This document shows, piece after piece, positions 54,324-64,000 of a DNA stretch of 64,000 nucleotides. The DNA is from Capniomyces stellatus (taxonomy: Eukaryota > Kickxellomycota > Harpellomycetes > Harpellales > Legeriomycetaceae): assembly GCA_001661515.1 (NCBI GenBank), contig LUVW01000006.1, positions 162,608 through 226,607 on the forward strand, written 5' to 3'. The position numbers and the translations under genes are program-made. Positions within the stretch are counted from its first letter, which is position 1. Each line of letters begins with the position of its first letter. The notes below the pieces were generated by a model. It saw nothing but the letters and a program-made list of their open reading frames with translations, made no database searches and had not been told where the DNA came from.

Positions 54324-55878
54324 ATGTTTAGAAGATTGATAAGAAATACCGAAAGAACAAAGTTCTCGATTCAGCAATGCGGGGTTTTCGCTAGAAACTT
54401 GCATTTCAAACCAAACCAACTGGGGTTGCCCAGAAGCCTTAACAGAACAAAGGGACATTGCAATGGAAATCGAAGTTACTCCAGTTCAGGGTTTTTTGAT
54501 TCCGAATCTGGAAAGATCTCGTTGATTGTAGTCGGAACAACCATCAGTGTCGGTGTGTTTGCATACCAAGGATACATGTACTTTTTTGGGCCTGGAACAG
54601 TGTACCCACCAGAAGTCAGAAAGCTGCTGAGAAAGGGCGGTGAAAGTTTTTTGCAAATCGGAAACAGCAGGGATTTGGATCTATCAGCAAAGTATTACAA
54701 GGAGGCGTTGGACAAGATGGATGAACTGGTACAAGCCGGCAAAACATCAATAAAACGGGATTCAAGTTGTGTAACCGGACTGGTTGCAAGACTCGCTGAG
54801 GTGTACGCGGCTAATGGCGAGCTTGAACTTGCGGCTTTGCAGCTGGATAACCTGATTGGCAGGATTTTCACACCGGCTGAACTATCCGACACCAGCCTGG
54901 TTATCCTAAAACTGCTCGATAATAAACTCCCCAAAGAAAAACTTGAGAACTACATGAGAGGCATTGGCGCTGTCAACAAACTGGCCGAAACTTACGAAAA
55001 GATGGGCGATTTGGTTAAACGAAACGAACTTATTCTCGGTGATACATCAAAAAACTACACTTTTCACTATAACAACGCCGAAAAACATTACTCTTGGTGC
55101 ATGTCAACCGTTCTTGGCGCATACCAATCCCACTACTCCAAATCCCAATCCCAATCCCAATCCCAATCCCAATCCCAATCCCAATCCCAATCCCAATCCA
55201 AATCCCAATCTCAACCTCTGCCCTCTAACGACATGTCCAGCTCAATTCCAAACTTCAACCCAAACTCCCTCCCCAAATTCATTTCCCCCCACATGCTAAC
55301 CAACCTACTCTACAACTCTGCAAACTTCTACTCTAAAATCGAAAAGTTCGACTACTCTGCCCCAATCCTCCTCAGATCCCTTGACCTCTTGAGCCCCGGC
55401 GTCAACAAAAAAATCGATTCTGACACTTGCAAGTCCTGCGTAATTATGTCCCACCTCGCCAATATCAACATCATTAACAACAACTTGGTCTCTGCTAAAA
55501 ACTGGATCGACCACGGTCTCGAACTCTCGCAATCATTCCCCGAGAACCAAGATTGCTCACATAGCACTGTTTCATTTGTCTTTAACCACGGATACTTGCT
55601 TGAGGTAACACATTTTCATATATCTTTAATCGCTTTTACCCTTGACACATTTCTCCTTGTTCTTCTTCTTCATTTCTCTCGTTCTTCTCATTCACAATGT
55701 TAACTATCAACTACCATTCATATTCTTTTTTTTTATCTTTGCTTTATATTAGGCTCAAAACTTGTTCTCTGAAGCCCGCATCGAATACCGCAAAGCTCTG
55801 GAAATCTCAAAGGCCTTAGACTACAAACAGGGTGAGGCCCAGGCCTTAAATGCGATTTCCAGGATCTCTGAAAAATAA
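54324..55878 (+). CDS. Mitochondrial TPR membrane protein, Mgr3/TTC19-like
   Basis: CDS is join(54324..55604, 55753..55878), 468 aa; donor GAG|GTAACA, acceptor ATTAG, phase 0. The N-terminus is basic and Ser-rich (mitochondrial targeting), followed by one membrane span (SLIVVGTTISVGVFAYQGYM) and the motif GPGTVYPPEVRKLLRKG typical of Mgr3/TTC19 proteins. TPR-like helical pairs follow (AKYYKEALDKMDEL, LAEVYAANGELELAALQLD, YLLEAQNLFSEARIEYRKAL split by the intron). Mgr3 is an adaptor of the i-AAA protease in the inner membrane; TTC19 supports complex III biogenesis; the sequence does not separate the two. An unusual (Ser-Gln)n run (about residues 273-294) sits between TPR blocks. A duplicated 5' fragment precedes it across the gap. 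Confidence 0.85.
55140..55215 (+). repeat. Coding CCCAAT hexamer repeat (Ser-Gln run)
   Basis: About a dozen CCCAAT units in frame give alternating Ser and Gln inside the TPR protein. Confidence 0.85.
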
Positions 55879-56438
55879 TCACTCTCCTCTCCACCTTGCC
55901 TCCTCCTCATCTTCTCTTCATTCTACTGTTACTTTCTACTTTTAAATTTACACCCTTGCTAATCTGCCCATTTATGCTTTTGTATATACATTACCCCTGT
56001 TTCTTTCTTTATTTCTTTCTAACACGATCACAATCATGGTTTATCTTTTACACCAAAAGTGCAAGCTTCCATCGATACCCTTTTTCAACCACTCTTGTCT
56101 TACTTTTTCTTTTTTTTTACAACGTATTTACTAATTTCAAATGAAAGAAGGCTGTAATATCTCATTTCCTTGCAATGATCTTGTACATTCAATCTTTCTT
56201 TTCTTTACAAGTTTATTTGGTTATTAGTGCAAGAACAATGATAAAGTCATTAACATTGGTAAAAAAAAAACACTATTTTTTTTAGTAAAAGTTGGATGAA
56301 AAAACAAAATTTTAGATATTTGTAGACTCAAATAGTCCCCACATTGTGGTTGATCTACTTTTGAGTGTGATGGGAGGTGGTGGGGGTTTTTTTTGGTGTA
56401 TTCATTTTGCTTTGTGCAAGAATGAGCTTTCGTGTCGT
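55879..56438. other. Intergenic, 560 bp
   Basis: Convergent 3' region, pyrimidine-rich on the plus strand. No gene seen. Confidence 0.55.
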
Positions 56439-57350
56439 CTAGTAGCTGTCGCAAAACGATTTGATTTTGTTGGCTGCCTTTTCAAGCGACTTGGTCTCTT
56501 TTTCGTCTAGTGTCAGCGGGGTTGGTGTAGCACCATCAGCGCCAACAATGGCAGGAACAGACATGTAGCAGCCATACTTTTCAATGTAGTTGCAAACAGG
56601 ATATATTTTGTTTTCGTTTCCAAGAATGCACTTGGTGATCTGCGCAACGTGCATACCCACACCGTAATAAGTCGATCCCTTAGACTCAATAATGTCATAG
56701 GCCTTGCGAGCAATATCCTTTTCAACTTGGTCAAGGTCCACGCCCTTCATTGCTGGATTTGACAGCACCGGCGCTCCACCAACAGTCGCAGTTGACCAGC
56801 CAACAAATTGATCATCGCCATGCTCACCAAGCATGTTGGCGTGGATTGAGTTTGGCGAAATGTTTAGTATCTCTGATAGCTTGTTTCTTAACCGTCCCGA
56901 GTCTAAAAATGTTCCTGACCCAATAACTTGTTTTCTTGGCAGCCCCGACGTCTTTTGTGCAATATCCGTCAAAATATCCACTGGGTTTGTCACCATAAGT
57001 ATAACAGCCGACTCCTTTATTGGCTTTATTTGATCCATAATAGACTTGATTATCTTGTAGTTTCTGCCAACAAGCTCCGATCGTGGCTCTCCTGGGTTCT
57101 GTCTTGCTCCTGCTGTAATTATAATAACGTCGCAATCTCCTGCTTCCTGGAAGGTTCCGCTGCGGCACGATGCTGGGGATAAATGTGCCGCATCATCAAT
57201 ATCAAACGCTTGGCCCTGGGCAAGCTTTTCTGACACGTCAACAAGAATAACTTCTACAGCAAACTTCATTACCACTAGTGCAAACCCTGCTGCCGATCCT
57301 ACGTTTCCTCCACCTCCGATAATAGCTACTTTTGGAACGATGTTTGACAT
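56439..57350 (-). CDS. NAD-dependent L-lactate dehydrogenase
   Basis: 303 aa, single exon. Rossmann motif GGGGNVGSA (12-20) with D38 after VILV, which selects NAD over NADP. Catalytic residues by motif: R90 (GEPRSE), R153 (FLDSGRLR) and H177 (GEHGDDQ). The substrate-selecting position in the mobile loop (AGARQNPGEPR) is Gln84, equivalent to Gln102 of LDH, where malate dehydrogenases have Arg, so pyruvate/lactate is the expected pair. This is the enzyme of lactate fermentation in the cytosol, known in Rhizopus-type fungi but absent from most yeasts. The C-terminus is short (KIKSFCDSY). An MDH-like side activity cannot be excluded. Confidence 0.9.
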   Translation of the reverse strand: MSNIVPKVAIIGGGGNVGSAAGFALVVMKFAVEVILVDVSEKLAQGQAFDIDDAAHLSPASCRSGTFQEAGDCDVIIITAGARQNPGEPRSELVGRNYKIIKSIMDQIKPIKESAVILMVTNPVDILTDIAQKTSGLPRKQVIGSGTFLDSGRLRNKLSEILNISPNSIHANMLGEHGDDQFVGWSTATVGGAPVLSNPAMKGVDLDQVEKDIARKAYDIIESKGSTYYGVGMHVAQITKCILGNENKIYPVCNYIEKYGCYMSVPAIVGADGATPTPLTLDEKETKSLEKAANKIKSFCDSY

Positions 57351-60083
57351 TTTGCTGTTATGTTTTTGCCTATATTAAATGTTATGTTGAGGTTTTTTTT
57401 TCTCAAGTATATTTTATTGGTATAGCAATATCAATTATAATAATTGTACTTTTGTTCTCACTATTGAAAAATAAAGTTGTGTTATACTAATTTAAGTTTA
57501 TTAATTTTTTGACTTGTGTTTTATGCTTTCTGCTTTTTGGCTTCTGTAACGCTTGCCTTTATACAAAATCTACAACTGCTTTGACAAAAACCTAAACTAC
57601 CAACTTTTTTTAAATGAAAATATTCAACACAAGAGTGTTTTGCTCTCAAAGCCAAATCGAACTATTTCTATTTACTTTCTACAGGAACAATTTTGATGGG
57701 CTTGGTGACTATTGGCACACAGAGGCAAAATACATCAAAGCAAACAAGGAATACTTTTCTTTTTTAAACATGAAAACCTGTGTGAAAAAAAAAGGTGATT
57801 GTTTGTTGATGTAAATTACAGAGTGAATGCAAAGAAACAGGAGCACTGAGCCCAATCATTACAATCGATTATATGCCGTTACTATTTGGTGAGTGATTCA
57901 TCTAAAGGTATTTGGCCATACTCACTTTATTTGCATTACTATGGCTACGTTAAAGAAAAATTTAGGAATGGTGGCATATGAAAATAGCAACATTTCCATT
58001 TAGCCCAACATTACTTGATCTTAACTGATGTAACGATGTTTAGTTTGCTTCTAGACTTTTCCCATTACAAACACACATTTTATTTTTTTCTGTGTCCACA
58101 AAACTTGGAAAAGTCAGATGATTTTTATCTTATTTATTGGCAAATAAAAATTGGCCTAGCTTTAATTTTTTTATTGGAATTAGTCTAGCTTAATTCTATT
58201 TACTTTTCAAAATGCGAGTTTACGAGTTTTGATGGTTGGTAAATGGGCCAACTTTTCCATCGTTTTTAATTTAAAATACCCAAACTTGTAAGCATAGCAT
58301 AGCATAATAACAAACACCTAACCAAATAATATAATATATCACAAAACCTCTACACACAGAAAGTACCTCTTAGTTTGCAGGCAAGGTAACTTGGTATTTC
58401 TTGAAACCCAACAATAAACAAGTAATAAGGCATACATAATACATGTTGCAAATTGGTTTCCTTTTAGACAAGTTGTTTTTGCTCAAAAAAAAAACAACAT
58501 ATCTCGTGAATGTTGGATGATATGTAGTGCTGACTTTAATACGTTTGGCCAGTTTCAAAATGCATACCAATAAAAAGAAAATAAAACACTGGCACCATTG
58601 CAGCACACTAGAATATTCTAGCATTTGCTAAAGAATATAATCGCACTATTTCTAATCACCGCCAATGTGGAAGCATCGATTGAATATTGCTATCACTGCT
58701 ATTTCCAAACGCAAACAAAGCCCACTCATGTCAATGCTACTGCAGCTTTAAAGTAAAGCAAACCTACGCTTTTATACCAGCTTATTATGACCATGTTGTG
58801 TTCAATTAGCCAAATTTTGATATTGCTTCAATGTTAGACCATGTGTCTATCGGCAACCTACCATTGCTACTCTACATTCTTGATTTTGTCTTCCTTGCCT
58901 AACACTTTACATCAAATTTACTCAAAACATAGTTATGCACTTAACACTCGACTATTTTGCTTTAGCCCCCAACTTTCTGTCATTAGGCCAATGTTTCGTT
59001 AGCACTTGAATTGCGACCATTAACAGCGTAGATGCAAATGTATTCGTGTATGGAGATTTTGCAAGTGTGGGGAAGTTAATAGTTACCATGTATAACGTAT
59101 ACACACACCCACCCATTTGGCCAAGCAAGTAAAATACATACAGTATAGCGTACTAAACTCGGCAATAGTAGCCTTCTTCCATAATCAATAATCATATTCA
59201 TTTGTAATCGTGGTGCTTTTTCTTTCCTCCAATGTTCTTTTGAATTACGCTATTTTTAAATACACGGTATTTTAATAATAAAACAAACGCCTACTTTCTA
59301 TTTGCCCAATTTACTGAAATCGCGCCAGTAATCTTATCGATAACATTTCAGTAGCCAGCTCATACTGTTTACCCGACTCCAAATCCAACTGGTGTGTAGC
59401 ACCAACTTTAGTTCATACCTGCCAAGATCGACATTCTGGGCTTGCCTGTCTTTTTTTAAAACCATTTCCTTATCGATCTGTTTTAAAACCTTCGCCTTAT
59501 TTCCAAATTTGTCTCGATGACTAAAGTTGTAAAAATAAAGATAACGTGACTAGGTTGATTTTTTATTTGTACTTCCAACCAACCTGTTTCTTTGACTTTG
59601 GCTATTATTTCCGGTAAACTAGCCGTTGGATAATAGGCTTTAACTGTGTGAACCACCCTTTTTTATTATCGCAAGTGAACTTCCCTCTTTTTTTTATCGT
59701 GAAAAAAGATATATTTATACATTTTTTATTGTAGGTTTTATTTATTTACGTGTTTATTGACAACAGAACCAGCTCTTATTGAAATTATACGTAGTATTTT
59801 CTACCACTCATCTACAAACAAGCATATTCGGCTACTAGAGTTTATACAAACCAAATACCGATAATTGTACACACAACCATTTAACTCCACCCAATGTAGC
59901 AGTAAGCGAATTTGGTATACATTGAACCGATTTAAGACAAATAAGGTTACTAACTTGTGTCAAGCTATGCTTTATTAAAAAATATACAAAAATCTAGTAC
60001 TAATGTTGAAGGTGTTTTAATCTCGCTCTCGCAGCCAAATAACTGCCGCTTTTATTCACAAATATATCACACTGCTTTAACAA
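57351..60083. other. Intergenic, 2.7 kb
   Basis: AT-rich. A short frame at 57614-57814 and another at 58370-58624 (minus) have no convincing support (see rejected items). A retroelement-tail-like motif is at 59736-59775. Confidence 0.45.
59736..59775 (-). mobile_element. Possible retroelement 3' tail remnant (copy G)
   Basis: The reverse complement gives GGTTCTGTTGTCAATAAACA then CGTAAATAAATAAAA, close to the shared tail but with several mismatches. An old remnant, or chance. Confidence 0.25.
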
Positions 60084-60887
60084 TCACCCATGCATATTTT
60101 TTTTGAACTCCCGTCGGTATCCCAGCCTTACCATGGTTCCATAAGAATAAGCCAGTATCCCTATTATAGACAAGGCGCAATATATATAAAGTCCTGTTTT
60201 TGGGCCTGTTAGCTGTGTTCCTAGCGGATTTATCGACTTGTCGTAATCAGCATCTCCCGGTATGTACTTTACCCCAGCTCCATTCGGATTTAATGCGTTG
60301 TTGTCAATATCCGATGTTTTAGGTACTTGGTTACTTGGCGAACCATTACCCGGGGAAGATGCATCTTCGCCTTGAACTACACTACTGTTTTCCATCACTA
60401 TATAGTCTACGTTTTCTATTAACCTAATTCCCGAAATCTCTCCGTCTGTTTCTCTAGAATTTATAATCATAACAGTTGAAGGCGATTTGTACGTTTTGGC
60501 TTGTTTCGCATCAGTTTCTGCTGTCTCGCTGTTCAATATAAATGTAAACGGCTTCAATGGCTGCTGTAGAGGTGGCACAAAAACAAACGTGTTGTTCGCG
60601 TATATTCCGTAAGAGAACCCATCGGTTACTTCAGACAAGTCTAGCTGGGAGTCGTAGTCATACTTGAACATGTATGACCACGGTTTATTTATATCTGCTC
60701 CGCTGGTTATCGATGGACTTATTAGTACCTTTCTGCCATTTTCGGGACTCCCGTTAACCGCATGGTAATAGTACATCCCAATCCCTTTAGGATTTGATAT
60801 ATTCAACACAGATGAATCTCCAAAAGCTGTCTGGACTCCGTATACTAGCACCAACAGTACCTTTAATTTTACTTCTGTATAGTGCAT
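60084..60887 (-). CDS. Type I single-pass membrane protein, unknown function
   Basis: 267 aa, single exon. Signal peptide (residues about 8-23, LKVLLVLVYGVQTAFG), an extracytosolic domain of about 200 residues with several N-glycosylation sequons (NIS, NGS, NNT, NSS), one membrane span (TGLYIYCALSIIGILAYSYG) and a short basic cytosolic tail (RREFKKNMHG). The ectodomain ends in a Ser/Pro/Asn-rich stalk. The arrangement could belong to a secretory-pathway or plasma-membrane glycoprotein. No family recognised. There is no linked gene in either direction for 2 kb. Confidence 0.78.
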   Translation of the reverse strand: MHYTEVKLKVLLVLVYGVQTAFGDSSVLNISNPKGIGMYYYHAVNGSPENGRKVLISPSITSGADINKPWSYMFKYDYDSQLDLSEVTDGFSYGIYANNTFVFVPPLQQPLKPFTFILNSETAETDAKQAKTYKSPSTVMIINSRETDGEISGIRLIENVDYIVMENSSVVQGEDASSPGNGSPSNQVPKTSDIDNNALNPNGAGVKYIPGDADYDKSINPLGTQLTGPKTGLYIYCALSIIGILAYSYGTMVRLGYRREFKKNMHG

Positions 60888-63264
60888 TTTGCTTGTTGTG
60901 TTTTGTTTGACTTGGTTTTTTTGTGGTTTACTTGTATGACTAACTATCTCCTGCTATCGTGTATTCACATACACTTTCCTATGCGAACTTGTTATATATT
61001 TACACCGATAGATGACTATACAGACAGTTTTGTGTTTTGATACTGCTTGATTAGGTGCTGTCGATATTATAATACAAATAAAGTTAGTGTTTGTAAAAGG
61101 GAGAGCTATGCGTATAGTTTGTTGGAGAGTGGAGGATGGGGGGTAATTGAATTGGTTGTAAATGGTATGAAGTAATATATAGAATGGTTATTGTAGCTTA
61201 GAATAGCTTAGGATAATTTAAAGTAAGCTCTGTGAAGTTCGGCTTTGAATTATCTAAATGATATAATAGTATGAAGTAGTAATACAACTGAAGTTTAATT
61301 GTAGTCTAAAATGTAAAAGGAATAAATGTATTGCAATTATTTGTGTTTTTTTTTGCTACATGCACTTTGCTACAAGTATATATAAAAAGTAGCTTCAAAT
61401 TCATACCGGATTATTTACTTGTCACTACAATGAAGCTGGAACTAACTGACCTGATTGTACTTTCAGCTTTGTTAAGTTAAACTAGCGAAGTTTAGTGTGC
61501 TAAGCTTGAGATTTAATAGCTGGTCCAATCAGTTTTGCTTCATTTATATTTATAGTAGAATACTTGTGGCGATCCCAATTGTTTTAAAATCATGAAATAT
61601 TCAATAGGAGCAAACATCGTTATTTTAGTTAGCCACACACATCATTCAACACCAAAGCTGTTGAAAATCAACAGAACTGATAGCTGATATTCTGTTTATT
61701 TTGGTCCAATTTCGAGGCTTTTCTTGAAGCTGCCAAATAAAACACAAGTAGTTAAAAAAAAACAAAAAAAAAACAAAAAACATAAAGATGTTTGAGCCAA
61801 CAATGTATTCGTACTCAAAACTCCTTTTTTTTTTACTTTACTTGAAATTTTAAACCAAACCTGCTGGCCGAGCTAACGAGTTTGGTGGAGTGTCATTAAT
61901 ACTGGGTTTATTTTCATTTTCGTTCTTGAAATGGCAAATAATCGATAAACAAAAAGACAAAAATAAAACAAAAACAAAGCCCACTTTACAATAACGATAA
62001 AAATGAAAGCCGTAATATTAATACAAGTTTTGAGGATAATTCCCTAAGACTCGCTACCAAGTCCAAACCAAATCAATTGTTTTCAAGATAGTCAAGCATC
62101 CTGCTTTCCAATTATTTTCAAAGCCACCTCAGAACTTTTGTTCCAAGTATACTGTGAAAAAAATAAACACACTAAATCATTTCATTTCATTTGGCGCTTG
62201 TACTGAGCTTGATGTATGTCGTACTTGCTGAACCAAACTATCAGGAGAGAATAGCTAAAGGTCAAGAGAAATCTTAGATGTTTATTGAGCTATTATATTG
62301 TTTTATATAAATGGCGGTGTTGGTTCGAAAGACAAGCATAGCACAGTATCGAATGTATGATACAGTGTTTTTTTTAACTGCATTGTATTACAAACGTTTG
62401 GTGTATCAAAGTAGTCAGGGTCACCTTTGTATCAAATTCACTAGTTCCTTTTTTTCTTTTTTTTCTTTTTTTCTGCTAACATTTAGCCAGAATGCCCAAG
62501 GATATTTATTCATTTAATGGTTGAAGGCGCAGTTTGAGGGTATAAAAGTATATATGTTTATAGGGTGGTACATAAAGCATATTTATCTTAGGTGTCTACA
62601 CTTTAACTGACTGCACAACCAAAACCCAAAATTAGAAGACACCACTTGTTTAAATCAAGGCCAGTGCACGTTAGACACATTTCATCATGTCATTCTAGTA
62701 GCTGGAAGTAAAAAAGAAAAAAAGAAGCAAAGTAGCAAAGTGTATCAATAAAGAAAAAAGGAGCAGAATGGCACAAAATTTGGTGGTTTGAAGCATGATT
62801 ACAAGATAAGTTGGTTTAGAGCACAGGTAAATCCATAGATTGGCCACAATATATTGGGCTTTTTAAGGCAAAACGCCTAGACTTGTTTGTTAAGTCCGCA
62901 AATCTTTTACTATTTACTTGAATACAATTTAATCTGTCCAATACAAAGAGCTTGTGCAAAAATGAACAAATAAATAAATCTAAATGGTCCAAAGACTGGC
63001 CAGGCAATTAAGCGGCGTAAAAATACTATCGCTCATTTGTACAATGAACCCAGTAGATCCGATTCAACAAGTTGCAGTAGAAAGTATAGTGGTATTGGAA
63101 AAAAAACAAAAACCAAAAAACCAAAAAACCAGCTGTACAGAGCTAACAATCAAACACCGAACTTTTGGCTTAGTGCTTTGGACGTATGGATAAAAAATAA
63201 AACCGGTATGGTCCAGAGTTGAAAAACCAAAAAAAAAAAAAACAAAAACAAAAAAGAACAAAAA
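60888..63264. other. Intergenic, 2.4 kb
   Basis: AT-rich, with the promoter of the membrane protein at the left. TATATATAAAAAGTA at about 61377-61391 precedes a tiny frame at 61430 that looks like a lone signal peptide (see findings). No other gene seen. Confidence 0.45.
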
Positions 63265-64000
63265 CTAGGACTCTTCCTTTGAAAGTCTAGCCTTCTTCCT
63301 TTCGTGGAACCGTTCATTCCTATGCTCAACAGGGTCATTCCTCTTTCTTTTATCCATAGGAATGTAGTTCTTAACGGTGATGATCTTTCCACCACCAGCG
63401 ATTATTTCTAAGCTCGAGCTCGTTTTAATTAAATCACTACTTTTACAATCTTCCCAGGTGATGCTGGCTGGTTTAGGCTCACCGACCAGCTCAGATGCAT
63501 TATGCTGCCCGTTGGAGGCAGATGAGTTGATAAGGGCTGACTCAACAGGTACCTGATGGATCTTGCTTAATAGCAAAGCCGATAGAGCTGCCTTTACTGA
63601 AAGCTCATGCCACTGGCTTACCAAAACTCTGTCCAATGTTGCCAAGGATGTCAAGTCTTCATCCATCTTTTTGTAGTAAATCCAATCAACGTCGCCCTCA
63701 GAGTAGCTACAATCATCAAACACCAAAGGCAGGTCAGACGCCATCTCGTACTCGGGCTTCCCTGTAAAGTTTTTGACATCAAGCAGCTTTGTAATTGTGG
63801 AAGGCGACTCTAAGCCTTGACCAACCAGAAACAAAACCGCCACCAAACACCTGACTTGGTGCCATAAGAACGCCGTTCCTTTGACTTTAAACTGGTACCA
63901 TTCCCCTAGCTCTTTTTTCTGAATGAATGGATTGGTAGAGTCTATTTCAAGCGGTTCGACTTTTGCTTCCAAAATCGTTCTCTCAAACACCTTGATGTTC
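63265..64000 (-). CDS. DEG1: tRNA pseudouridine synthase Pus3/Deg1, C-terminal part (start outside window)
   Basis: The frame is open to the window end, so the N-terminal part with the catalytic Asp lies beyond 64000. The visible 244 residues include the TruA-family core FLWHQVRCLVAVLFLVGQGL and the Pus3-type KPEYEMASDLPLVFDDCSY. A long C-terminal extension follows, ending in a basic patch (DKRKRNDPVEHRNERFHERK, KKARLSK) that may be a nuclear signal. Pus3 makes pseudouridine 38/39 in the anticodon stem of tRNAs. The extension of about 100 residues around the SSASNGQHNASE region is Ser/Lys-rich and less conserved. No intron is seen in this part. Confidence 0.92.
   Translation of the reverse strand, partial: NIKVFERTILEAKVEPLEIDSTNPFIQKKELGEWYQFKVKGTAFLWHQVRCLVAVLFLVGQGLESPSTITKLLDVKNFTGKPEYEMASDLPLVFDDCSYSEGDVDWIYYKKMDEDLTSLATLDRVLVSQWHELSVKAALSALLLSKIHQVPVESALINSSASNGQHNASELVGEPKPASITWEDCKSSDLIKTSSSLEIIAGGGKIITVKNYIPMDKRKRNDPVEHRNERFHERKKARLSKEES

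Noticed and set aside
57614..57814. 66-codon plus-strand frame with YRNNFDGLGDYWHTEAKYIK
   Set aside because: The middle looks exon-like after a TTTCTACAG, but no partner exon, start context or family could be found.
58370..58624. 84-codon minus-strand frame with two hydrophobic stretches
   Set aside because: AT-rich chance frame as likely as a gene; no signal, domain or neighbour support.

Overview
The window looks like nuclear DNA of an early-diverging fungus. It is AT-rich, most genes have zero to three introns of about 85-220 bp with GTAAGT-type donors and AG acceptors, and the conserved genes are fungal or opisthokont: an Snu13/15.5K protein, a Gpa1-type G alpha, a LAMMER kinase, Hsp110, Pam18/Tim14, an Mgr3/TTC19-like TPR protein and Pus3/Deg1. 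A half-size ABCA transporter, an NAD L-lactate dehydrogenase, many secreted proteases and CAP proteins, and low GC fit a zygomycete-grade, perhaps insect-associated (Zoopagomycota, Harpellales-like) fungus. That placement is inference from gene content only. I see no tRNA, rRNA or CRISPR.

Layout. 1-1339: the 3' part of a KH-domain RNA-binding protein gene. 2069-18063: a cluster of four secreted S8 (subtilisin/proteinase K-type) proteases. One is compact and intronless. Three share a near-identical catalytic half: a gap-broken copy at 7042-8105, one at 10108-12381 on the minus strand and one at 15471-18063 on the plus strand. The last two form a head-to-head inverted pair. An OCIA-like membrane protein gene sits inside the cluster at 5947-6591. 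Fragments of a probable 5'-truncated non-LTR retroelement lie around the proteases. 18987-22841: a LAMMER kinase with a likely extra N-terminal exon. 22842-28774: 5.9 kb without a recognisable gene. 28775-34885: a secretory stretch (GPI-type small protein, Snu13 gene, small membrane protein, two CAP/SCP-type proteins). 38637-42676: a G alpha gene and a TMEM198/TM7SF3-like membrane protein gene. 45838-57350: ABCA half transporter, Pam18/Tim14, Hsp110, Mgr3/TTC19-like protein and L-LDH. 60084-60887: an orphan single-pass membrane protein. 63265-64000: the C-terminal part of Pus3/Deg1.

Assembly state. There are three single-N joins (8106, 16770, 53844) and one 19-N gap in a poly-T run (52750-52768). 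The joins at 16770 and 53844 are flanked by duplicated sequence (about 0.2-0.26 kb and about 0.7 kb), which looks like unmerged contig ends. The join at 8106 probably hides about 1.3 kb, the N-terminal half of a protease gene.

The most interesting system is the protease locus. The two complete long paralogues are mosaics: the first 140 residues and the whole catalytic domain are essentially identical, while the central cassette (pro-region end, intron and proline- or threonine-rich linker) is unrelated. With retroelement fragments at the duplication borders, this suggests a surface or secreted protease family that keeps its catalytic part uniform and diversifies its linker by recombination or gene conversion.
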